Assembly (NCBI RefSeq): GCF_001634365.1
Contig: NZ_CP014578.1
Coordinates: forward strand, 2,170,001 to 2,234,000
Source: Paraburkholderia phytofirmans OLGA172
GTDB lineage: Bacteria; Pseudomonadota; Gammaproteobacteria; Burkholderiales; Burkholderiaceae
DNA: 64,000 bases
Direction of reading: 5' to 3'
Under the pieces are notes generated by a model. The model had not been told where the DNA came from and did not search any database. It saw only the letters and a program-made list of their open reading frames with translations. Below, piece by piece: positions 21,381 through 30,177 of this stretch. Every line of letters begins with the position of its first letter. Position 1 is the stretch's first letter. The translations under genes and the position numbers were made by a program.

Positions 21381-22007
21381 ATGTTCGGTCGTTTCATGCC
21401 CACCGAGGGCAAGTTCTTTGAAATTTTCAATGCGCACGCAACGTGCATCGTCTCGGCAAGCCGGGAACTCGAGCTGCTGATCGACAACCTGCAGGACGCC
21501 GAGACCCACAAGCAAAACGTGCAGAAGGCCGAAAAGGCCGCTGACAAGCTCACGCACGAAGCCATCGACCTGCTGCACAAGACCTTCATCACGCCGCTCG
21601 ACCGCGACGAGATCCACAAGCTGATCACCACGATGGACGACATCCTCGATTTGATGGAGGACGTCGCCACCGCTATCTCGCTGTACGACGTGCAGGCGGT
21701 GACCTCCGAAGCGAGCCAGTTGGCGCATATCTGCACGGCCACCTCCGAGCGTGTGCAGTTCGCCGTCAGCCTGCTATCGGACATGAAGCAGGCGAGCCAG
21801 ATCCTGAAGGCGTGCGAGGACATCGACCGTCTGGAATCCGAAGCCGACCGCGTGCTGCGCTCGGCGATGTCGAAGCTTTTCCGCGAAGAAGACGACGTCA
21901 AGACGCTGATCAAGCTGAAGGCTATTTACGAACTGCTCGAAACGATCACCGACAAGTGTGAGGACGTGGCGAACATCATCGAAGGCATCGTGCTGGAAAA
22001 CGCATAA
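21381..22007 (+). CDS. DUF47/PhoU-like phosphate transport accessory protein
   Basis: 208 residues, mostly alpha-helical. The E/D-rich pairs typical of the PhoU-like DUF47 family are visible (AEKAADKLTHEAIDLLHKTF, DRDEIHKLITTMDDILDLMEDVA). Proteins of this family are encoded beside Pit transporters and are thought to modulate them. Its stop overlaps the pit start by one base (TAATG), so the two are translated together. Confidence 0.9.
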   Translation: MFGRFMPTEGKFFEIFNAHATCIVSASRELELLIDNLQDAETHKQNVQKAEKAADKLTHEAIDLLHKTFITPLDRDEIHKLITTMDDILDLMEDVATAISLYDVQAVTSEASQLAHICTATSERVQFAVSLLSDMKQASQILKACEDIDRLESEADRVLRSAMSKLFREEDDVKTLIKLKAIYELLETITDKCEDVANIIEGIVLENA

Positions 22008-23017
22008 TGCAATCGATACAACTCGCTATCTGGGTCGTCGCCGGCCTGGTCGCCGTCGCGCTGATTTTCGACTTCATGAACGGCTTCCACGACGCGGCGA
22101 ATTCGATCGCCACGGTCGTGTCGACCGGCGTGCTGAAGCCGCAGCAGGCCGTGGCTTTCGCGGCGGCGTTCAACGTTGTCGCGTATTTCGTGTTCCACCT
22201 GAAAGTGGCGCAGACGGTCGGCAAGGGCACGATCGATCCGCATATCGTCGACCACTACGTCATTTTTGGTGCACTGGTCGGGGCAATCGGCTGGAACATC
22301 ATCACGTGGCATTACGGTATCCCGTCCAGCTCGTCGCACGCGCTGATCGGCGGACTGGTGGGGGCGGCGCTGGCCAAGTCGGGCTGGGGTTCGCTCAATT
22401 TCGACGGCCTGATGAAGACGGTGGCCTTCATTTTCATCTCCCCGCTGCTCGGTTTCGTACTCGGCTCGTTCTTCATGCTCGCGGTGTCGTGGATCTACTT
22501 CCGTACGCCACCGAGCAAAGTGGATCGGCGCTTCCGGCGCTTGCAGCTGATCTCCGCTGGACTGTACAGCCTCGGACACGGCGGTAACGACGCGCAGAAA
22601 ACCATCGGCATCATCTGGATGTTGCTGATCGCGACCGGCTACGCTTCGTCGATCGCGGACGCACCGCCGCTGTGGGTGATCGGTGGCTGCTATCTGTCCA
22701 TGGGTATCGGTACGTTGTTCGGCGGCTGGCGCATCGTCCGCACGATGGGCCAGAAGATCACCAAGCTGAAGCCGGTCGGCGGTTTTTGCGCGGAGGCGGG
22801 CGGGGCGATCACGCTGTTCACGGCGTCGTGGCTCGGTATTCCAGTGTCCACCACCCATACGATTACCGGCGCGATCGTCGGTGTCGGCGCCACGCAGAAG
22901 TTGAGCGCGGTGCGTTGGGGGGTGGCCGGCAACATCGTCTGGGCGTGGATTCTGACGATTCCGGCTTCCGCGGCGCTCGCCGCAGCTGCCTGGTGGTTCG
23001 GCCACCGCTTCCTGTAA
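22007..23017 (+). CDS. pit: Low-affinity inorganic phosphate transporter, Pit family
   Basis: 336 residues with about ten membrane helices. The two inverted-repeat signatures of the PiT family are present: DFMNGFHDAANSIATVV near the N-terminus and GHGGNDAQKTIGII in the second half, and the C-terminal repeat carries GIPVSTTHTITGAIVG. It imports phosphate (as metal phosphate) driven by the proton gradient. It is coupled to the PhoU-like gene upstream. Confidence 0.94.
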   Translation: MQSIQLAIWVVAGLVAVALIFDFMNGFHDAANSIATVVSTGVLKPQQAVAFAAAFNVVAYFVFHLKVAQTVGKGTIDPHIVDHYVIFGALVGAIGWNIITWHYGIPSSSSHALIGGLVGAALAKSGWGSLNFDGLMKTVAFIFISPLLGFVLGSFFMLAVSWIYFRTPPSKVDRRFRRLQLISAGLYSLGHGGNDAQKTIGIIWMLLIATGYASSIADAPPLWVIGGCYLSMGIGTLFGGWRIVRTMGQKITKLKPVGGFCAEAGGAITLFTASWLGIPVSTTHTITGAIVGVGATQKLSAVRWGVAGNIVWAWILTIPASAALAAAAWWFGHRFL

Positions 23018-23073
23018 GCGCGCGCGGACCGCGAGGCTGTCAAACGGCCAGGCTGTCCGCGCTGTAAAGCCGC

Positions 23074-23169
23074 TAAAGCTGATAAAGCTGATAAAGCTGA
23101 TAAAGCTGATAAAGCTGATAAAGCTGATAAAGCTGATAAAGCTGATAAAGCTGATAAAGCTGATAAAGC
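23074..23169. repeat. 9-bp minisatellite, about 10.7 copies of TAAAGCTGA
   Basis: Ten perfect head-to-tail copies of TAAAGCTGA plus six further bases. A degenerate half copy (TAAAGCCGC) lies just before. Every unit contains in-frame stops, so it is not coding. It lies between the convergent pit and SDR genes, starting 56 bases after the pit stop and ending 7 bases before the SDR stop. Perfect copies imply recent slippage expansion and likely variation between strains. Confidence 0.97.
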
Positions 23170-23176
23170 GCGCCGC

Positions 23177-23983
23177 TCAGATCAGCGGCGTGCTGCCTCC
23201 ATCCATCGGGACGATTGCGCCCGTCACATAGCTCGCGCGGCGGCTCGCCAGAAACAGCGCGACATCAGCGATTTCCTCCGGTTTTGCATAGCGTCCGAGC
23301 GGCACTTTAGCCTGTCCGCGCGCTAACGCGTCCGCGCTGGCGATGCCTTGCTGCGACGCTTCCAGTTTGACCGCTTCCTCGACGCGCTCGGTCAGTGTCG
23401 AACCCGGATTGATTGCGTTGATACGGATGCCGTAGCGCGCGTAGTAGTGGGCGAGGCCGACGGTGGCGAGCATCAGCGCGGCATTCGCGGCGCCACCGGC
23501 GATATGGATATCGCTCGCGATCTTGCCGCCCATACCGATGATGTTGACGATCGTGCCGGGTGCGGCGCTGTCGCCGGCCTTCACGCGCTCGGCCATGCGC
23601 CGCAGCACTTCCTGCTGCGGGTAGATGTAGGGGAAATACTTGGCTTCCATGGTCGCGCGGAACGCTTCGGCGTCCAGCGTTTCCGGGTCATAGCGGCGGG
23701 CTGCGCCGGCGCTGTTGATCAGCACGTCGATGGGGCCGACCGCAGTGGTGACTTCCTCGACGATGTCCGCGGCACTGTGTGGTTCGTGCAGGTCGGCGCG
23801 GGTCCGATGCACGTGCAGGTCTTCCTGCTTCAACTGTTCGTAAGCGCGCGCGAGATTGGCGGGGTCGCGCGAAACGATTGCGACTTTCGCACCCTCGAGG
23901 GCGAACGCCCGGGCGCAGGCGAACCCGATCCCTTTGCTGCCGCCCGTGATCAACACTACCTTGTCTTTCAGCCCGAGATCCAT
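23177..23983 (-). CDS. Short-chain dehydrogenase/reductase-fold protein lacking the catalytic Tyr/Lys
   Basis: 268 residues from the ATG at 23983 (GGGTG ribosome site); an ATG six bases upstream is the alternative. The NAD(P) site is intact (ITGGSKGIGFA), as are NSAGAA and the substrate/cofactor loop INPGSTLTERV. Where classical SDRs have Y-x3-K, this protein has G-x3-N (IAGGAANAALM), and the catalytic serine position is also altered (NIIGMGG). It may be a catalytically altered or non-enzymatic SDR. The substrate cannot be inferred. Confidence 0.85.
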   Translation of the reverse strand: MDLGLKDKVVLITGGSKGIGFACARAFALEGAKVAIVSRDPANLARAYEQLKQEDLHVHRTRADLHEPHSAADIVEEVTTAVGPIDVLINSAGAARRYDPETLDAEAFRATMEAKYFPYIYPQQEVLRRMAERVKAGDSAAPGTIVNIIGMGGKIASDIHIAGGAANAALMLATVGLAHYYARYGIRINAINPGSTLTERVEEAVKLEASQQGIASADALARGQAKVPLGRYAKPEEIADVALFLASRRASYVTGAIVPMDGGSTPLI

Positions 23984-24127
23984 CGTCATCACCCGCTGTC
24001 GGAAGAATATCGATGACGATAGCAGATCGGCAGCGCAGCGGGGATGGACTGGCTCGAGGTGCGGGGGCCGCGCGCCGGCACGTGACTAATCCTGGGCGGC
24101 AGGGCCACGAGCCACAAGCCCGCGCCG

Positions 24128-25165
24128 TTAGAAATTGCCGTTAGCGAAGCGTGCGATCGGGTCGTCGGTGGTTTGCGTGGGGGCAGGGATTCCACGCGAC
24201 GCCGTCGAGGCACGCATGATCTGCACGTCTGCGTTCCCATCGGCTTGCTGAGCTTGCTGAGCTTGCTGAGCTTGCTGAGCTTGCTGGGCCTGCTGGGCCT
24301 GCTGAGCCTGGCGCGCGGCGACTGAAACGGGTGGGGGCGGTTCGAATGCATCGGCAGCGGCGTCGATCGGATCCGGCGCACGGGCGGCGACCGTTGGCGG
24401 TTCAGAGCGCGCAGCCGCCGTCTGCTGATTCGTAGTGCCTGCGGCGGCGTCGTACGCACTCGCTTGAGTGGCTGGCAAGGGCACCGGAGATACAGCGCCT
24501 GCCGCACGCGCCTGCATCTTCCCGACGCTCATGCCGGGCGGAGGCGGTTCGAACGGATCAGCTTGTGGCGCGGGTGTCGGCGCAGCAGCCTGATAGCTCG
24601 GTGTGTCGAACGGCGCCGGTGTCGCCGCTGGCGCTGCCACGCGACGAATGCCGTCGAAGCGCTTGGCCCAATACGGATTGGTGAGGTAGTCGAGCCGCAC
24701 GGTGCCGCCCGTCGACGGCGCGTTGACGAAGCGCAGCTTGCCCACATAAATGCCGACGTGCGAATGCGCATGCCCGGTGGTATTGAAAAAAATCAGATCG
24801 CCCGGCGCGATCTCATCCGGTTCGATGGATTCTCCGCGGCCGCTCATATCCGCAGTCGTGCGCGGCAGATCCACGGAAGCGGCGCGTGACACCACGTAGC
24901 GAACTAATCCGCTGCAATCGAAGCCGCTATCGGGCGTATTACCACCCCAACGGTACGGAATGCCAACCAGACTCATCGCCTGAATGGAGATTTCCTCGCG
25001 GCCGATGCTGTGGTCGACGAAATTCGGGAAGCCCGGCGGCGGCGCATGATAGGCGCCGTTCGTGACCACGACCGATGAACCTGTCTCGCGCGACGTTTTT
25101 TGCGGCGCGCCGGCGCAAGCGGCGAGCAGCAAAACGGTCAGAAGCGAGAAAGCGAGTCGGCGCAT
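24128..25165 (-). CDS. NlpC/P60 family peptidoglycan endopeptidase lipoprotein
   Basis: 345 residues. A lipoprotein signal ends in LLAAC (lipidated Cys17). The NlpC/P60 domain spans about residues 55-165, with catalytic Cys84 (FDCSGLV) and His136 (SHVGIYVG); such enzymes cut the peptide stems of peptidoglycan. After residue 170 the protein is Pro/Ala/Gln-rich and probably disordered, with two copies of a DPFEPPPPG-like motif and seven AQQ tripeptides encoded by a 9-bp tandem repeat. The tail is much longer than in E. coli MepS. Confidence 0.9.
   Translation of the reverse strand: MRRLAFSLLTVLLLAACAGAPQKTSRETGSSVVVTNGAYHAPPPGFPNFVDHSIGREEISIQAMSLVGIPYRWGGNTPDSGFDCSGLVRYVVSRAASVDLPRTTADMSGRGESIEPDEIAPGDLIFFNTTGHAHSHVGIYVGKLRFVNAPSTGGTVRLDYLTNPYWAKRFDGIRRVAAPAATPAPFDTPSYQAAAPTPAPQADPFEPPPPGMSVGKMQARAAGAVSPVPLPATQASAYDAAAGTTNQQTAAARSEPPTVAARAPDPIDAAADAFEPPPPVSVAARQAQQAQQAQQAQQAQQAQQAQQADGNADVQIMRASTASRGIPAPTQTTDDPIARFANGNF
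24243..24305. repeat. In-frame 9-bp tandem repeat encoding Ala-Gln-Gln
   Basis: Seven copies of a 9-bp unit (GCTTGCTGA and close variants GCTTGCTGG, GCCTGCTGG), encoding (AQQ)7 in the tail of the NlpC/P60 lipoprotein. The first copies are identical and the last ones have diverged. The unit length keeps the reading frame when copies are gained or lost. Confidence 0.93.
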
Positions 25166-25298
25166 GAAAACAAAGTGAGCGGTAAGGGCGGACGATTTCG
25201 GGATGGTAGCCCGGCGAACCTGGCTCAGGCAAGAATTCCTGACAAATTACTTGAAGTTTGCGCGCTAAGTGTGGTTGGAGCGGAACGTGCGGCCAATG

Positions 25299-25333
25299 AA
25301 AAAACCGCGTCCGGAGTGCTCCGGACGCGGTTT
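25299..25333 (-). terminator. Rho-independent terminator of phoH
   Basis: On the reverse strand a 14-bp perfect stem (AAACCGCGTCCGGA with TCCGGACGCGGTTT), with a 4-base loop, is followed by TTTTTTC. It starts 31 bases after the phoH stop codon, so it most likely ends that transcript. Confidence 0.88.
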
Positions 25334-25364
25334 CATGGCAAAACAAAACTAAGGCGTTGAAGAC

Positions 25365-27245
25365 TTAAAGAATTTCCGACGCGTAATCCGCGAGGCGCGA
25401 ACGCTCGCCGCGCGCCAGCGTCACATGCCCGCTGTGCGCCCAGCCCTTGAAGCGGTCGACCACGTACGTCAGACCCGAGCTGCCTTCCGTCAGGTAAGGC
25501 GTATCGATCTGCGCGATATTGCCCAGGCAGATGATCTTCGTGCCCGGACCGGCGCGCGTGACCAGCGTCTTCATCTGCTTCGGCGTCAGGTTTTGCGCCT
25601 CGTCGATGATCAGATACTTGTCTACGAATGTACGGCCACGCATGAAGTTCATGCTCTTGACCTTCAGGCGCGAGCGGATCAGTTCCTGCGTGGCGGCGCG
25701 GCCCCATTCGCCGGCGGCGTCGTCGGTTTTCTGCAGGACTTCGAGGTTGTCGTCGAATGCACCCATCCACGGCTGCATTTTTTCCTCTTCCGTACCCGGC
25801 AGGAAGCCGATGTCTTCACCGACCGGCACCGTTGCACGCGTCACAATGATCTCGTTGTAGCGCTTGTCGTCGAGCACCTGAGCAAGGCCGGCCGCGAGCG
25901 CGACCAGCGTCTTGCCGGTACCGGCCTGACCCAGCAGCGTGACGAAGTCGATCTCCGGATTCATCAACAGGTTCAGCGCGAAGTTCTGCTCGCGATTGCG
26001 CGCCGTAATGCCCCACACGTTGTTCTTGTGGTGGCCATAGTCACGCAAGGTTTGCAGCAGCGCCGTCTTGCCGTTCAGTTCGCGCACCAGCGCATGAAAC
26101 GTCGGCTCGCCGTTCTGCGGCTCCAGATAGACGAATTCGTTGACCAGCATCGAGGCGCACAGCGGACCCGTCACACGGTAATACGTGGTGCCGGTTTTGG
26201 TGTCCTGCCAGCTTTCCATGCCCTTCGCGTGCTTGGTCCAGAAATCCTGAGGCAACGCGCGGATGCCCGAGTACAGCAGATCGCTGTCTTCGAGCACCTG
26301 GTCGTTGAAGTAATCTTCTGCGGGTAGACCGAGCGCATGCGCCTTGATGCGCATGTTGATATCTTTCGACACCAGCACGACCTGGCGATCCATCCGGTCG
26401 CGCTGCAGCGCACGTACCACGCCGAGAATCTGGTTGTCGGCCTTGCCTTCCGGCAGGCCTTCGACCGGCTCGATGGCGGTGAGCTTGGTCTGGAAGTACA
26501 GGCGCCCGGATGCCTCACGGCTGCCGAGACGCGCCAGCGAAATACCGTCCGACATGTTGCCGGCGTTCGCCACCAACGCGTCCAGCGTGCGGCTCACCTG
26601 GCGCGCGTTACGCGCGACTTCGGACATGCCCTTCTTGTGGTTGTCGAGTTCTTCCAACGTCATCATCGGCAGATAGACGTCGTGTTCCTCGAAACGGAAC
26701 AGGCAGCTTGGATCGTGCATCAGCACGTTCGTGTCGAGCACGAAGAGCTTCTGGACTTCGAGCGGGCCAGTGGACGCGCCGCGCTTCTTGCTGGTGCCAC
26801 GCGTGCTGGGTGCTGCGGCTGCGGGCGTGCCTGCGGCCGGGTCTTTCGCGCTTGGCGTGCGCGCGACGACCGGCTGCGATTTGGCGGCGGGTGTGGCTTC
26901 AGCCGCTGGCTCGGTTTGCGGACGCGCAGCGGGCACCGGTTGCAGCAAGGCGGCGGTCTGCTTCGATTTGCGGCTGCGGGGCGCCGGTGCAGCTTGCCCG
27001 GCGGCGGACGCGGACGCAATAGAGGAAGCCGGCGAGGCCGGCACGGGCCGCAAAGTGGTCGCCGCATTGGCGGCATGCGCCATCGGCGTGGCGACGTTCG
27101 CGCGGCCGTAATCGGCCGACTCCGCGGATTCCCCTTCGACTGCCTGTTTCTTCACGGCGGAGCGCGCCGGCGTGGCGGCTTTGGCCTTGTATTCGTCAGG
27201 CGGCAGGAGATTGCCGAGCTTGCTGGGGGGGGTAGGCAAAGGCAT
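25365..27245 (-). CDS. phoH: PIN-domain/PhoH-family ATPase
   Basis: 626 residues from the ATG at 27245; the open frame upstream of this lacks protein character. Residues 1-150 are a low-complexity Ala/Pro/Lys-rich region. A PIN ribonuclease domain follows (VLDTNVLMHDPSCL, TLEELDNHKKG). The C-terminal PhoH domain has Walker A GQAGTGKTLVALA and Walker B LIIDEAQNLTP. This PhoH2-type fusion is thought to act on RNA as a nuclease with helicase-like ATPase activity. It is followed by its own terminator. Confidence 0.9.
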   Translation of the reverse strand: MPLPTPPSKLGNLLPPDEYKAKAATPARSAVKKQAVEGESAESADYGRANVATPMAHAANAATTLRPVPASPASSIASASAAGQAAPAPRSRKSKQTAALLQPVPAARPQTEPAAEATPAAKSQPVVARTPSAKDPAAGTPAAAAPSTRGTSKKRGASTGPLEVQKLFVLDTNVLMHDPSCLFRFEEHDVYLPMMTLEELDNHKKGMSEVARNARQVSRTLDALVANAGNMSDGISLARLGSREASGRLYFQTKLTAIEPVEGLPEGKADNQILGVVRALQRDRMDRQVVLVSKDINMRIKAHALGLPAEDYFNDQVLEDSDLLYSGIRALPQDFWTKHAKGMESWQDTKTGTTYYRVTGPLCASMLVNEFVYLEPQNGEPTFHALVRELNGKTALLQTLRDYGHHKNNVWGITARNREQNFALNLLMNPEIDFVTLLGQAGTGKTLVALAAGLAQVLDDKRYNEIIVTRATVPVGEDIGFLPGTEEEKMQPWMGAFDDNLEVLQKTDDAAGEWGRAATQELIRSRLKVKSMNFMRGRTFVDKYLIIDEAQNLTPKQMKTLVTRAGPGTKIICLGNIAQIDTPYLTEGSSGLTYVVDRFKGWAHSGHVTLARGERSRLADYASEIL

Positions 27246-27592
27246 GGTTTCCCTCGAAATAATCGGGTCACATTTCGTGCGCCGCCTGTCGCATTCTGCT
27301 GGTGCCAGTGAGTGCGCACGCAGTTTGCGCCCGGAGGCGCGCATTCGGTCTAGAGATGCCGGTTCGCCTGGTCTTCGATCGGCTCCTTAACGGAAGCGCG
27401 TGGCCGAGTGAACGAACGGCCGCGCGCAATTAAAAAAGCCGCCGCCCCGGCGTACGGGACAAGCGGCTCGCCTTCGGTTATCGCGTTGCGCCTCATAACT
27501 TCCACGGACCCGGAAAAACGGCCGTCAAGTCTGGCGCAGTTACGAAAAGTGTGGGGTGGACAGGCACTCATTGGAACCCAATATAACGCGCC
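27246..27592. other. 347-base region between bcp and phoH, no gene
   Basis: Apart from the candidate bcp terminator (27432-27468) and the presumed phoH promoter nearer 27246, I see no coding or RNA gene in this interval on either strand. Confidence 0.6.
27432..27468 (-). terminator. Candidate terminator after bcp
   Basis: On the reverse strand AGCCGC and GCGGCT enclose a GC-rich, partly paired loop and run into TTTTTTA. It lies about 125 bases past the bcp stop. The stem is short, so the call is moderate. Confidence 0.5.
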
Positions 27593-28054
27593 TCAAAGCG
27601 CTTGTACAGCCTCCAGAATGTCATCGACATGCCCTGGCACTTTCACGCCGCGCCACTCCTGGCACAGCACGCCTTCGGCGTCGATCAGGAACGTGGAGCG
27701 TTCGATCCCACGTACTTCTTTGCCATACATTTTCTTCAATTTCATGACACCGAAGAGCGTACACAAGGTTTCTTCGGGGTCCGAGATCAACGGAAATGGC
27801 AGTTCGAGCTTTGCCTTGAAATTGTCATGGGAACGCATGGTGTCACGCGACACACCAACAATCTCCGCGCCGGCCTTCTTGAACTTCGGATACAGATTGC
27901 GAAATTCCAGGCTCTCGGTTGTGCAGCCCGGCGTGTTGTCCTTCGGATAAAAATACAGCACCACCTTCTTGCCCCGCAGCTTGGACAGCGTGATCTCGCC
28001 ACCGGTAGCGGGGGCGGTAAAGTCGGGGATGGGTTGGTCGACTGCGATGGGCAC
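27593..28054 (-). CDS. bcp: Peroxiredoxin of the Bcp/PrxQ family
   Basis: 153 residues from a GTG at 28054 with a GGAGA ribosome site; this start gives the family N-terminus (PIAVDQPIPDFTAP). The peroxidatic cysteine is Cys44 (NTPGCTTES). The resolving cysteine five residues later, present in E. coli Bcp, is absent (Leu49); Cys98 (ETLCTLF) might substitute, or the enzyme may be 1-Cys. It reduces peroxides using thioredoxin or a similar donor in the cytoplasm. It lies downstream of the arn operon on the same strand. Confidence 0.92.
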   Translation of the reverse strand: MPIAVDQPIPDFTAPATGGEITLSKLRGKKVVLYFYPKDNTPGCTTESLEFRNLYPKFKKAGAEIVGVSRDTMRSHDNFKAKLELPFPLISDPEETLCTLFGVMKLKKMYGKEVRGIERSTFLIDAEGVLCQEWRGVKVPGHVDDILEAVQAL

Positions 28055-28208
28055 GAGGTTCTCCGGTTGTAATGGCCGACGTCGCAGTACTTGCACTTGC
28101 AACTGCTGCGGCGCAGGCCTGGCATCGAGGGTTCTGGGGAGGGCGACTGGCGCGTGGTGGCCGCTCGCGCGGCGGCCGGGCCGTCACGGCCGGCTGTAGC
28201 CTGGCCAG

Positions 28209-29102
28209 TCAGAACTGGACAATCAACTCGCCGGAGCGGCCTGGAATTTCGCCCCACGTAACAGGGTACGATGGCAGCGTGCTGCGGTCTAGCGTGGCGT
28301 AGTAATCGCCCATGGTCGCGAAGCTATGGCCTTGCGCGCGCCAGCCCTCCAGCAGCTGTTCGAAAATCGGCGCAAGCTTTTGTCCTTCGAGTTCAGCGTG
28401 CAGCGTGAACACCTGATCATGCGGATTGTTTTCGGTGTGCTTCAACATCCACGCGGCGACGTTGTGCTCATCGACACCATCCACGCCGAGCACTTCGTCG
28501 AGCGTGGGCAGCGTGGTGGGCATCTGCACGTGCGACAGCTGCCGGCCGCCGACCACCGGCAGATACGGCGAATGGCCGCGCCCGTCGGACGCGTAGTGCA
28601 TGCCCCACGCGTCGATCTGCTCGAACGCGTGACCGTTCATCTGCCAGCCGGCCGCACCGTGCGTGACGGGCGGCGTGCCGAAGATCGCGACGAAGCGGTT
28701 GAAGCTTTTCTGCATCTGCTTCTCGGTCCACTCGCGGTCTTGCGAACGCACGTTGTCCTGCCAGTAAACGTGGTCCCACGTGTGAATGCCGCATTCGAAA
28801 CCGGCTTCATGAATCGCGCGCATTTCCGCGGCGCTTTTCACGCCGATGTCCGGCCCCGGCAGCAGCACGCCGTACATCAACTGCTTGATGCCGTAATGTT
28901 CGACCACCGACGTGCGCGACACCTTCTTCAGAAAGCCCGGCCGCAACACGCGGCGCATCGCCCAGCCGGTGTGGTCGGGCCCGAGGCTGAAGAGGAAAGT
29001 GGCACGCGCCTTGAAGCGGTCGAAGATGCGAGCAAGATTCGGCACGCCTTCGCGGGTGCCGCGCAGCGTGTCGACGTCGATCTTCAGGACGATACGAGCC
29101 AA
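28209..29102 (-). CDS. arnD: 4-deoxy-4-formamido-L-arabinose-phosphoundecaprenol deformylase ArnD
   Basis: 297 residues of the polysaccharide deacetylase (NodB) fold. Metal and catalytic motifs are KIDVDTLRG at the N-terminus and CGIHTWDHVYW in the middle. It removes the formyl group from lipid-linked Ara4FN at the inner membrane so that Ara4N can be flipped and attached to lipid A. It is separated by 10 bases from the upstream decarboxylase gene and is the last gene of the arn operon. Confidence 0.93.
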   Translation of the reverse strand: MARIVLKIDVDTLRGTREGVPNLARIFDRFKARATFLFSLGPDHTGWAMRRVLRPGFLKKVSRTSVVEHYGIKQLMYGVLLPGPDIGVKSAAEMRAIHEAGFECGIHTWDHVYWQDNVRSQDREWTEKQMQKSFNRFVAIFGTPPVTHGAAGWQMNGHAFEQIDAWGMHYASDGRGHSPYLPVVGGRQLSHVQMPTTLPTLDEVLGVDGVDEHNVAAWMLKHTENNPHDQVFTLHAELEGQKLAPIFEQLLEGWRAQGHSFATMGDYYATLDRSTLPSYPVTWGEIPGRSGELIVQF

Positions 29103-29112
29103 GGATCAGGCC

Positions 29113-30177
29113 TTATTGCTGTTCGACGAGGGCGCGCGCTTCGGCGACGTGGCCGCGATACGCTTCGAAAATCTTGCGCAGCGCTTCGTCGAAGGTCGAC
29201 TTCGGCGCCCAGCCGAGTTCCTGCATCGTGTTGTCGATCTTCGGCACGCGGTTCTGCACATCCTGATAGCCCGCACCGTAGTACGCGCCCGAGGACGTTT
29301 CGACCAGCTGCACCTTCTTGGCCAGCTCGGCGTATTCCGGGAATTCGGCGGCCAGCGTCAGCATCTTGTGCGCGAGCTCGCGCACCGAGAAATTGTTGGT
29401 CGGGTTGCCGATGTTGTAGATCTTGCCCGTGGCGACACCGTCCTTGTTCTCGATGATCTTCATCAGCGCGCCGATGCCGTCGTCGATATCCGTGAACGCG
29501 CGCTTTTGCGCACCGCCGTCCACGAGGCTGATGTTCTCGCCGCGCACGATATGGCCGAGGAACTGCGTGACCACGCGCGAGCTGCCTTCCTTCGGCGTAT
29601 AGATCGAATCGAGGCCCGGGCCGATCCAGTTGAACGGACGGAACAGCGTGAAGTTCAGGCCTTCCATGCCGTAACCCCAGATCACGCGGTCCATCAGCTG
29701 CTTGGAGCACGCGTAGATCCAGCGCGGCTTGTTGATCGGGCCGTACGACAGTTGCGATTCTTCCGGATCGAACTGCTCGTCCGTGCACATGCCGTAGACC
29801 TCGGAGGTCGACGGAAACACGAGGTGCTTGCCGTACTTGACGGCCGAACGCACGATCGGCAGGTTCGCTTCGAAGTCGAGTTCGAACACGCGCAGCGGCT
29901 GCTTCACGTACGTGGCGGGCGTGGCGATCGCGACCAGCGGCAGGATCACATCGCACTTCTTGATGTGATACTCGACCCACTCCTTGTTGATCGTGATGTC
30001 GCCTTCGAAGAAGTGCATCCGCTCATGATTGACGAGGTCGCCGAGACGTTCGGTCTGCATGTCCATCCCGAAGACTTCCCAATCGGTCGTTTCAAGAATG
30101 CGTTTGGACAGGTGATGGCCGATGAAGCCGTTCACACCCAGAATCAGGACTTTTTTAGCGAAACCTTCGGTTTTCAT
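29113..30177 (-). CDS. arnA: UDP-glucuronate decarboxylase (ArnA C-terminal-domain equivalent)
   Basis: 354 residues of the extended SDR family. The NAD site is [10 protein letters not shown] (Gly14, Gly17, Gly20), and active-site residues are visible as FPSTSEVYG (Ser125, Glu126) and Y-x3-K (Tyr155, Lys159; YACSKQ). It oxidises and decarboxylates UDP-glucuronate to UDP-4-keto-arabinose. In E. coli this is the C-terminal half of ArnA; here it is a separate protein whose start overlaps the stop of the formyltransferase gene by four bases. Confidence 0.93.
   Translation of the reverse strand: MKTEGFAKKVLILGVNGFIGHHLSKRILETTDWEVFGMDMQTERLGDLVNHERMHFFEGDITINKEWVEYHIKKCDVILPLVAIATPATYVKQPLRVFELDFEANLPIVRSAVKYGKHLVFPSTSEVYGMCTDEQFDPEESQLSYGPINKPRWIYACSKQLMDRVIWGYGMEGLNFTLFRPFNWIGPGLDSIYTPKEGSSRVVTQFLGHIVRGENISLVDGGAQKRAFTDIDDGIGALMKIIENKDGVATGKIYNIGNPTNNFSVRELAHKMLTLAAEFPEYAELAKKVQLVETSSGAYYGAGYQDVQNRVPKIDNTMQELGWAPKSTFDEALRKIFEAYRGHVAEARALVEQQ

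Noticed and set aside
23074..23169. CRISPR array
   Set aside because: The units are 9 bases with no spacers and no cas genes nearby; it is a simple tandem repeat.
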